Positions 58,328-64,000 of a stretch of 64,000 bases of DNA are shown here, piece by piece. The notes beneath the pieces were generated by a model that saw nothing but the letters and a program-made list of their open reading frames with translations, did not search any database and was not told the DNA's origin. Position 1 is the stretch's first letter. Every line of letters begins with the position of its first letter. This stretch comes from Rugamonas sp045984285 (GTDB lineage Bacteria > Pseudomonadota > Gammaproteobacteria > Burkholderiales > Burkholderiaceae_D), in contig NZ_JBJQIK030000010.1 of assembly GCF_045984285.3 (NCBI RefSeq), positions 1 through 64,000 on the forward strand, given 5' to 3'. The position numbers and the translations under genes are program-made.

Positions 58328-59119
58328 ATGAAACACTGTTCCCGCCTCGCCGCTGCCGCCTTAGCACTATTCTGTATGAGCACCGCTGCACTGGCGGACA
58401 TGCGCGCGACCGCCACCTTCAGCAATTTCCAGTACACAGTCAGCGACCTGCGCCCAGATGACGGTCACGATGCCGCGCTGCAGGTGTTCGGCTGGAGCGG
58501 TATGACTAGTGCCTATTATGTTCCCCCTGGAAAAAGCAACGCCGAAGTACAGAAGGTCATGCCCTTTACCCTGAACGATCCTTTTCCGGCTGCATCAGCG
58601 ATCGCGCCCGGCACCATGACGGCCGGTTCCGCGAGCACGGGCCCCGGTTTGCTGTCCGCCTATGTGAGCGGCGATGGCGCGGCCTTGCCAGCTGCGGGTC
58701 CGGGCAAGACCAGTCCCGGTATCATTGGGCAAAGCGGGGGCGGTTTCCGGTTCCGCCTCGCGCCATATTCATCGGCCACCTTGACGCTCCTTGGCACTAT
58801 TACCGTGGAGCGCAATGGGTTCGATCCGGACAACCTCATGATCTACCCGATACTGGGCGGCAGTGTCTCCACAAATTACACCGATAGACAAGAACTGACC
58901 ACGCAGCGTTGGGGCGGCGGACCGTTTTACGAAGAGCTTGTGCAACCCTTCAGTTTCACGGTCATGAATAACAGCCGGGACAGCCTCGATGCTACCCTCA
59001 GCCTTGGCGCTACGGCCATTCTCGCTGCTGGCTTTGCGCGTCCGGTGCCCGAACCTGCCTCCGCAGCACTACTGCTGTGCGGGCTATGCTTACTCTTACC
59101 GTTCGCGCGGCGCAAATAG
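58328..59119 (+). CDS. PEP-CTERM sorted surface protein
   Basis: 263 residues. Signal peptide (LAAAALALFCMSTAALA), a beta-rich body (MRATATFSNFQYTVSDLRPDDG...), and the terminal signal RPVPEPASAALLLCGLCLLLPFARRK. The body resembles other PEP-CTERM proteins of unknown function with repeated SATLTLLG strands. AAAGGAG lies seven bases before the ATG. Codon use is less GC-rich than its neighbours. Exported and cut by an exosortase encoded elsewhere. Confidence 0.87.
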   Translation: MKHCSRLAAAALALFCMSTAALADMRATATFSNFQYTVSDLRPDDGHDAALQVFGWSGMTSAYYVPPGKSNAEVQKVMPFTLNDPFPAASAIAPGTMTAGSASTGPGLLSAYVSGDGAALPAAGPGKTSPGIIGQSGGGFRFRLAPYSSATLTLLGTITVERNGFDPDNLMIYPILGGSVSTNYTDRQELTTQRWGGGPFYEELVQPFSFTVMNNSRDSLDATLSLGATAILAAGFARPVPEPASAALLLCGLCLLLPFARRK

Positions 59120-59200
59120 CGAGCTTCGACCGTCTACCGGAAGGTTGACGTGTGGTTGGGTCAGATAACGTAAATATACTGTCAAGGTTGCCCTTGTCGG

Positions 59201-60025
59201 TCATTTAAGATCATGAGGCTGCGCGCGCTGGGTCTTCCAGTATTCCAGCGGCGAGGTGCCGACTAGGGCGCTGAAGTGGCGCGTGAGGTGGGCCTGGTCG
59301 AAGAAGCCCAGTTCCGCCGCCAGGCCGGCGATATCGGGCATGGCGGGCGCCGCCAGGCGCCACATGGCTTCCTGCAGGCGGAAACGCTGCACTACCCACT
59401 TTGGCGGCACGCCGACATAGTCGCTGAACAGCCTTTGCAAAGCGCGCTCGCTCAGCCCCACAGCCTCGCACAATGCGGCCACCGATACCGGCCCGTTCTC
59501 CGCTGCCGCTGCCTGCACGGCGGCTTCGGCCTGCGCGGCGCGAGGATCGGGCGCGAGACCGGCCGCCAGCGGCGAGAGCAGTTCTTCAGCCGCCGCGATC
59601 ATGCCATCCACATCGGGCTGCGCCAGCACCTGGCGCTCCGCGCGCTGGCCGTCGATGCCAAGCGCTTCATCCAGCGTGACGGTACGGCCGGTGAGCGCCG
59701 CCACAGGCTGGGACAGCAGCGGACGCAGTCCGCCGGGACGAAAGCGCGCCCCCAGCACGCGGCCCTGTTCTTCCAGCAGCTGGTCGAAAGGGCCCTGCAC
59801 CACGCCGTAGACCAGCGTTTTGTCCTTCTCGAAGGCGACGTGGGTGTTCGGATATGGCAGCACGCGCTGGTGCTGCGGCGGCTTGCCGCGCAGGTCCCAC
59901 TCCACGATCCAGAAAAACTCGACATAGGGCGCGAGCACGGCGGACGGCAGGCGGCGCTGCACGGTAAAGCGCTGCCGGGCGCCTGCCGGGTCCACGATGC
60001 CTTTCGCGATGTCGGTTTTTTCCAA
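59201..60025 (-). CDS. AraC family transcriptional regulator
   Basis: About 274 residues. The N-terminal DUF6597-like domain (RRLPSAVLAPYVEFFWIVEWDL...VLPYPNTHVAFE) precedes a C-terminal double helix-turn-helix (ALCEAVGLSERALQRLFSDYVGVPPKWVVQRFRLQEAM, then LAAELGFFDQAHLTRHFSALVGTSPLEYW). The start is uncertain: TTG at 60025 has AGGA nine bases upstream, GTG at 59995 is also possible, and an ATG at 60061 leaves only 21 bases to the divergent gene. Probably controls the DUF3224 gene across the shared promoter region. Confidence 0.82.
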   Translation of the reverse strand: MEKTDIAKGIVDPAGARQRFTVQRRLPSAVLAPYVEFFWIVEWDLRGKPPQHQRVLPYPNTHVAFEKDKTLVYGVVQGPFDQLLEEQGRVLGARFRPGGLRPLLSQPVAALTGRTVTLDEALGIDGQRAERQVLAQPDVDGMIAAAEELLSPLAAGLAPDPRAAQAEAAVQAAAAENGPVSVAALCEAVGLSERALQRLFSDYVGVPPKWVVQRFRLQEAMWRLAAPAMPDIAGLAAELGFFDQAHLTRHFSALVGTSPLEYWKTQRAQPHDLK

Positions 60026-60082
60026 TCCTTGCCATCCTGCCGTTCTTACACTGGAAAGCATTATCGCTGAGAGGAGAACAAT

Positions 60083-60529
60083 ATGAAACACGCAGCAATT
60101 GCAGCACTGGCATTTGCCTCGCTGGCCGGCGGCGCAGCGGCAAATGAAGTGAGCGGCAGTTTCGAGGTGCGCGTGAAGCCGGTACCAGACGAGGAGCGCC
60201 CGAACGATTCGCGCGGCCGCATGGTGTTCGACAAGACCTTCAGCGGCCCGCTGTCCGGCAAAAGCGAGGGCGAAATGCTGACGGCGGGTTCGCCGAAAAC
60301 GGGCAGCGGCGGCTATGTGGCGCTGGAGCGCTTCGAGGGCAAGCTGGAAGGCCGCGAAGGCAGCTTCGTGATGCAGCACTCGGGCATCATGGAGTCCGGC
60401 AAATACGAGCTGGATATCAAGATCGTGCCGGATTCCGGCACCGGGCAGTTGAGCGGCATCCGGGGCAGCGCGAAGATCACCATCACCGGCGGCAAGCATT
60501 TCTACACGCTGAACTACACCCTGCCCTGA
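60083..60529 (+). CDS. DUF3224 family exported protein
   Basis: 148 residues. Signal peptide (AAIAALAFASLAGGAAA) and one DUF3224 barrel: FDKTFSGPLSGKSEGEML, GYVALERFEGKLEGREGSFVMQHSG, IVPDSGTGQLSGIRGSAKI, KHFYTLNY. The fold resembles allene-oxide-cyclase-like barrels; role unknown. GAGGAG precedes the ATG. Divergent from the AraC regulator. Confidence 0.87.
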   Translation: MKHAAIAALAFASLAGGAAANEVSGSFEVRVKPVPDEERPNDSRGRMVFDKTFSGPLSGKSEGEMLTAGSPKTGSGGYVALERFEGKLEGREGSFVMQHSGIMESGKYELDIKIVPDSGTGQLSGIRGSAKITITGGKHFYTLNYTLP

Positions 60530-60549
60530 AGCCGCGCGCCCTTCCCTAT

Positions 60550-60575
60550 TGTGATATGGTAAAACCGTAATCACA
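60550..60575. promoter_or_regulatory. Inverted repeat before the PuuD-class gene
   Basis: TGTGAT (60550-60555) and ATCACA (60570-60575) are separated by 14 bases. The half sites resemble CRP halves but the spacing is eight bases too long for CRP. It lies 28 bases before the start codon, in promoter position. Confidence 0.35.
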
Positions 60576-60603
60576 TGACAGATGAGGCAAGGAAGGGATT
60601 TAC

Positions 60604-61563
60604 ATGAGCAGCGGCGAGCACGATCAACGCCAGAAAGACAGGCGCGAAAGCGCCCGGGAACAGCACCGGCGCAATGAAGACACGCCGCGCTATCTCGATC
60701 CCGGCGATACCGTGTTTTCGCTGTGGGGCCGCGTGATCAAGGCGCGCTACCAGCGCATTGCGGCGGCGGCCACCCGGCATATCATGCAGCGGCCGCTGCG
60801 CATCGGCATCTCGGCGCGCATTTTCCATCCGGAGCCCGGCGCCACGGGGCTGCGCAGCAAGAACCTGCAGTATCTGGAGGAATCCATTGCGCAGTGGGTG
60901 ATGTCACGCGACGTGCTGGTGTTCATGATACCGACCGTGAATACGGACGGCCTGCTGCACCCTTCCAATATCCGCCTGCGCGACTATGCGCGCCACCTCG
61001 ACGGCCTGGTGCTGCAAGGCGGCGCCGACGTGTCGCCGCAAAGCTATTCCGAGCTGCCGACCAAACCCGAATGGAGCGGCGACCGCGCGCGCGACATGTA
61101 TGAGCTGGAGCTGCTGCACGAATTCGTGGAAGCGGGCAAGCCGGTGCTGGGTATCTGCCGCGGCTGCCAGCTGATCAATGTGGCTTTCGGCGGCACGCTG
61201 TACCAGGATATCGCCACCGATGTGCCGGAGGCGCTGGCCCACGTGCACGATGACTACGACCGGCACCGCCACGAAATCGTGCTGCCGGAAGGTTCATCGT
61301 TGGGCCGCATGCTGAAAGGCGCGAAACGGGGGCTGGTGAATTCCATCCACCACCAGGCGGTGAAGACGCTGGGGCGCGATATGGTGGCCGAGGCGCTGTC
61401 CTATCCGGACCAGATGGTGGAAGCCATCCGCTACCGCAAGGCGCCCTTCGTGATGGGCCTGCAGTGGCATCCCGAGTTCCACCGTGCAGGCGGCGAAGAG
61501 CTGCTGGACTGCACGGGGATACTCGACAACTTCCTGCGCGTGGCGCGCGAAACGCGCTTCTGA
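60604..61563 (+). CDS. Class I glutamine amidotransferase-like gamma-glutamyl hydrolase (PuuD class)
   Basis: 319 residues. A basic, hydrophilic N-terminal extension of about 60 residues precedes a peptidase C26 domain: LQGGADVSPQSYSE, nucleophile Cys in PVLGICRGCQLINVAFGG, and His-Glu pair in GLQWHPEF. The family hydrolyses gamma-glutamyl amides such as gamma-glutamyl-GABA. No other putrescine genes are present; it is convergent with ybdK, another gamma-glutamyl enzyme. AAGGAAGGG precedes the ATG. Confidence 0.88.
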   Translation: MSSGEHDQRQKDRRESAREQHRRNEDTPRYLDPGDTVFSLWGRVIKARYQRIAAAATRHIMQRPLRIGISARIFHPEPGATGLRSKNLQYLEESIAQWVMSRDVLVFMIPTVNTDGLLHPSNIRLRDYARHLDGLVLQGGADVSPQSYSELPTKPEWSGDRARDMYELELLHEFVEAGKPVLGICRGCQLINVAFGGTLYQDIATDVPEALAHVHDDYDRHRHEIVLPEGSSLGRMLKGAKRGLVNSIHHQAVKTLGRDMVAEALSYPDQMVEAIRYRKAPFVMGLQWHPEFHRAGGEELLDCTGILDNFLRVARETRF

Positions 61564-61564
61564 G

Positions 61565-61638
61565 GTCATCCCCACGCAGGTGGGGATCCAGGGTTGCGCC
61601 CCGGCGCTCCTGGGCCCCCGCCTGCGCGGGGGGCGACG
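61565..61638. repeat. GC-rich palindromic dispersed repeat, copy 3
   Basis: TCATCCCCACGCAGGTGGGGAT and GCCCCCGCCTGCGCGGGGGGC hairpins joined by CCAGG...CCTGGG. It lies between two convergent genes and may serve as a bidirectional transcription end, like copies at 3953 and 16975. Confidence 0.75.
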
Positions 61639-61642
61639 ATAT

Positions 61643-62761
61643 CTAGTCGCCGCGGAAGCGGCGGATGGCGGCGTCCACTACGCCTTCCACGCTGCCGCTG
61701 GCGGCGAACTGGTCGCGCAGGTATTGCGCGTCGCTGCCCACGTGCGTCACCTGCATCAGGTGGTTCAGCGCGGCCGAGCCGCCCAGCGCTTCCGCATACG
61801 GGTCCATGCGGCGCAGCGTGGTGAGGATGTCCTCGCGCAGCGACAGGCTCTCGTAGGTCTTGGGATGCACCACCGTGCCGTCCAGTCCGAAGCGGCAGGC
61901 CTGGAAGCGGTTGTAGTTATACACGAGGTAGTCGTCTTCTTCCGGCGCGGCTTCGCGCCGCTCCAGCAGGTAGGCGCACAGCGCCTGCAGGTAGCAGGCC
62001 AGCGCCGCCGCCCGTTCCACCGTCAGCGGCGTGTCGCACACGCGCAGCTCGATGGTGCCGTATTCCGGCTTGGGACGGATATCCCAGTAGAAGTCCTTCA
62101 TGCTCTTGATAACGCCGGTGTGCTCCATCTTCGCAAAGTAGCTGTGCTCGAACTCGTCCCAGCTCTGCACGAAGGGCGCCCGCCCGCTCATCGGGAAGGC
62201 GAACACCGAATTCAGGCGCGCGGAATTGAACAGCGTGTCGCCGCCCTGCACGAAAGGCGATGACGCCGACAGCGCGATGAAGTGCGGCACATAGCGGCTC
62301 AGCGCATGCAGCAGGAACAGCGCGTCGTCGCCGCTGGCGCAGCCGATGTGCACGTGCTGGCCGAAGATGGTGAACTGCTTGGCCAGGTAGCCGTACAGCG
62401 CCGACACTTCCTTGAAACGCGGCTTCGAGAAAATGCGCTGGTCAGCCCACCTCTGGAAAGGATGGGTGCCGCCGCCCGCAAGGCCCACATTCAGCTTCTC
62501 GCCGGCCTGCACCAGCGTGTCGCGGATCAGCTGCAGCTGGGCCAGCAGTTCCGAGTGCTTCGTGTGCACGTCGGTGTTAATCTCGATCATGCTCTCGGTG
62601 ATTTCCGGCGTCACGTTGCCGGGGAAAGGCTTGCGGCCCAGCAGGTGCAGCAGATCCGGGCTGGAGGCCGTGAGATCGTAGTTGGAGAAGCTGACAAGCT
62701 GCAGCTCCAGCTCCACGCCCATGGTCAATGGCGTGGACGCCTTGAATTCTTCCAGTGCCAT
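61643..62761 (-). CDS. ybdK: YbdK-type carboxylate-amine ligase (glutamate-cysteine ligase 2)
   Basis: 372 residues, family length. GVELELQLVSFSNYDL at the N-terminus, PEITESMIEINTDVH, GGGTHPFQRWADQRI, FGQHVHIGCASGDDA and RPKPEYGTIELRVCDTPLT are the GCS2 motifs. YbdK has weak glutamate-cysteine ligase activity; its true role is unclear. Its start overlaps the antiporter stop by one base (TGATG), so the two are coupled. Confidence 0.93.
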   Translation of the reverse strand: MALEEFKASTPLTMGVELELQLVSFSNYDLTASSPDLLHLLGRKPFPGNVTPEITESMIEINTDVHTKHSELLAQLQLIRDTLVQAGEKLNVGLAGGGTHPFQRWADQRIFSKPRFKEVSALYGYLAKQFTIFGQHVHIGCASGDDALFLLHALSRYVPHFIALSASSPFVQGGDTLFNSARLNSVFAFPMSGRAPFVQSWDEFEHSYFAKMEHTGVIKSMKDFYWDIRPKPEYGTIELRVCDTPLTVERAAALACYLQALCAYLLERREAAPEEDDYLVYNYNRFQACRFGLDGTVVHPKTYESLSLREDILTTLRRMDPYAEALGGSAALNHLMQVTHVGSDAQYLRDQFAASGSVEGVVDAAIRRFRGD

Positions 62762-63945
62762 CAGTGTTCCTCCTTGTGCGTTTCGCGGGCCCAGATCAGT
62801 GCGCGCTGCGTGATGATCGGTCCGATCACTTCCATGAACAGCGTCATGGCCGCCAGCGCCGCCAGTTCATCGACCAGCACAATGCCCATGTACCTGGTCT
62901 GCTCCAGCAGCAGGATCACGAACACCGACATCGGCGACAGCGCAATCCCGGTGGCAAAGCCCTTCTTCCACGGCACCCCGCTCACATGCGCAAAGGCGCC
63001 GGTGGCCAGCAGCTTCACGACGAAGCGGGCCAGCAGCAGGATCATGCCGAGCCAGGCGCCGCTGACCACGCGGTCCCAGTCCAGCGTGGAGACGGCGAAC
63101 ACGAACAGCAGCACCGTCAGCAGCTCGCCGATGGCGCCGAAATTGCGCTGCGTGCGCGTGAAGGCCACCCGGCTGTGGCGCGCGGTGAGGCCAAAGGTCA
63201 GCGTGGCCAGCACCGGCGACAGGTCGGCCGCGTGCGTGATGGCTACCAGCAGCACCACCGTCAGCGCAAACGCCGCGGACCCGTCGCGCGCCAGCGTGCC
63301 AAGGCGGCGCAGGATGGCGGGCATCAGTGCGCCCAGCGCAACGCCCAGCAGTGCGGAGGCAATGATTTCGATGAAGCTGTGCGACACGGCCTGCGTGAGG
63401 CTGCCCGAGGTCTCGAACACCCAGAAGCCGACAACAACCTTGTAGACGAATACCGCCAGCACGCAGTTGATGGCCACGATGTGCAGCACGCGCTCCGTTA
63501 CCTGGCCGGAGCTGCGCTGCTCGTCGATCACGCGCAGCACGCCGGCCGGCGAGGTGGACATGGCCAGGGAAGCCAGCAGCAGCGATGTCAGCGGCGGCAT
63601 GCCCGTCATATTGGCAATGAAATAGACGGCGGCAAAGGTGGCGATCGATTCCACCAGCCCTGTCACCGCAATCCAGGGATTGATGCGCAGCCAGTTGAGG
63701 TTAACGCGGTAGCCGAATTCGAACAGGATCAGGCCGAAGGCCACATTGGCCAGCAGGGTCACGGGGCTGCCGCTGTCCGTTGTGAACAGGTCGGGGAAAC
63801 CCTGGGCCAGAAGAAAACCTACCAGGCCGTAGACACTGATGCGTGGGATGCCGGACCAGCGGTGGATGAATTCGCCGGCGAGCCAGGCCAGCAGGATGGC
63901 GAGCGGCCAGGCCACCTCCGCCGAAATTACCAGGATATCTGGCAT
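62761..63945 (-). CDS. Cation/proton antiporter (Kef/NhaP superfamily)
   Basis: 394 residues, about eleven to twelve membrane segments. ISVYGLVGFLLAQGFPDLF, VAFGLILFEFGYRVNLNWLR and the ion-site region LLASLAMSTSPAGVLRVIDEQRSSGQ fit the monovalent cation/proton antiporter superfamily; the usual ND/DD pair is replaced by STSPAG as in some CPA2 members. No TrkA-N domain. Coupled to ybdK. GGAGG precedes the ATG at 63945 (TACTACATGCC). Confidence 0.87.
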   Translation of the reverse strand: MPDILVISAEVAWPLAILLAWLAGEFIHRWSGIPRISVYGLVGFLLAQGFPDLFTTDSGSPVTLLANVAFGLILFEFGYRVNLNWLRINPWIAVTGLVESIATFAAVYFIANMTGMPPLTSLLLASLAMSTSPAGVLRVIDEQRSSGQVTERVLHIVAINCVLAVFVYKVVVGFWVFETSGSLTQAVSHSFIEIIASALLGVALGALMPAILRRLGTLARDGSAAFALTVVLLVAITHAADLSPVLATLTFGLTARHSRVAFTRTQRNFGAIGELLTVLLFVFAVSTLDWDRVVSGAWLGMILLLARFVVKLLATGAFAHVSGVPWKKGFATGIALSPMSVFVILLLEQTRYMGIVLVDELAALAAMTLFMEVIGPIITQRALIWARETHKEEH

Positions 63946-64000
63946 GTAGTACCTCCAGTTTTTTTGAAGCGGGTGTAACCTTACAGCAATATCATGATCT
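63946..64000. other. Upstream region of the antiporter gene, cut by the window edge
   Basis: 55 bases holding the ribosome site of the antiporter gene and part of its leader. No other feature is seen. Confidence 0.5.

Noticed and set aside
58328..59119. Recent horizontal transfer of the PEP-CTERM gene
   Set aside because: Base composition is only mildly lower than neighbours and no mobile element borders it.
60550..60575. CRP site before the PuuD-class gene
   Set aside because: Half sites match but spacing is 14 rather than 6 bases.

Overview
The window is high-GC, densely coded bacterial DNA and most resembles a betaproteobacterium of the Oxalobacteraceae (Massilia/Duganella type). This rests on inference from the gene set: two PEP-CTERM surface proteins, a phasin and a PHB-esterase-like protein, an Fds-type NAD-linked formate dehydrogenase, a Cache-type chemoreceptor, many hybrid kinases, and dispersed GC-rich palindromes typical of the group. 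No rRNA, tRNA, insertion sequence, phage gene or CRISPR array was seen. About 63 protein genes are supported. One is cut by the left edge and one is a frameshifted pseudogene.

Layout. 1-4.1 kb: a poly-HAMP hybrid kinase (partial) coupled to a degenerate CheR. 4.1-5.4 kb: two glutathione S-transferases. 5.4-7.8 kb: a chemoreceptor flanked by two minus-strand, terminator-ended hairpin structures that look like small RNAs with C/U-rich (anti-Shine-Dalgarno) loops. 7.8-12.9 kb: a YceI lipoprotein, a LysE exporter, an unknown lipoprotein, an HD hydrolase, then a lone receiver protein and a tiny zinc-knuckle protein, each preceded by a copy of the same ~130-bp non-coding element. 12.9-16.8 kb: split chromate transporter, DoxX, a secreted amidohydrolase and a periplasmic YceI. 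17.1-21.3 kb: complete ssuEADCB operon for alkanesulfonate sulfur, with a perfect CRP-type palindrome upstream. 21.5-32.7 kb: RsbRD-type kinase, PHB-esterase-like protein, Na+/H+ antiporter, decayed second sulfonate-type ABC system, serine acetyltransferase, Bcr/CflA efflux, an MFS plus Fe-S-type regulator pair, and trxC.

32.8-44.1 kb (minus strand): phasin, a tungstate-type ABC transporter (tupA, tupC, tupB), formate dehydrogenase fdsA and a natural FdsG-FdsB fusion, a UvrA2-like ATPase and a secreted alpha/beta hydrolase. A molybdate/tungstate uptake system next to a formate dehydrogenase suggests metal supply for the enzyme's pterin cofactor. A REP-like palindrome lies between the two sets, and a third copy of its core lies inside the FdsG-FdsB linker. 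44.2-50.8 kb: orphan flagellar-rod-like protein, PhyH dioxygenase, PEP-CTERM protein, degenerate receiver, phosphoribosyltransferase, manganese catalase with an adjacent ZIP metal transporter, and a short hybrid kinase.

51.0-58.1 kb is one tight plus-strand operon: acyl-CoA dehydrogenase, acyl-CoA ligase and livKHMGF-type ABC importer, a self-contained uptake and activation route for an unidentified carboxylate. 58.1-64 kb: second PEP-CTERM protein, AraC regulator divergent from a DUF3224 protein, a gamma-glutamyl hydrolase (PuuD class) convergent with YbdK, and a cation/proton antiporter.
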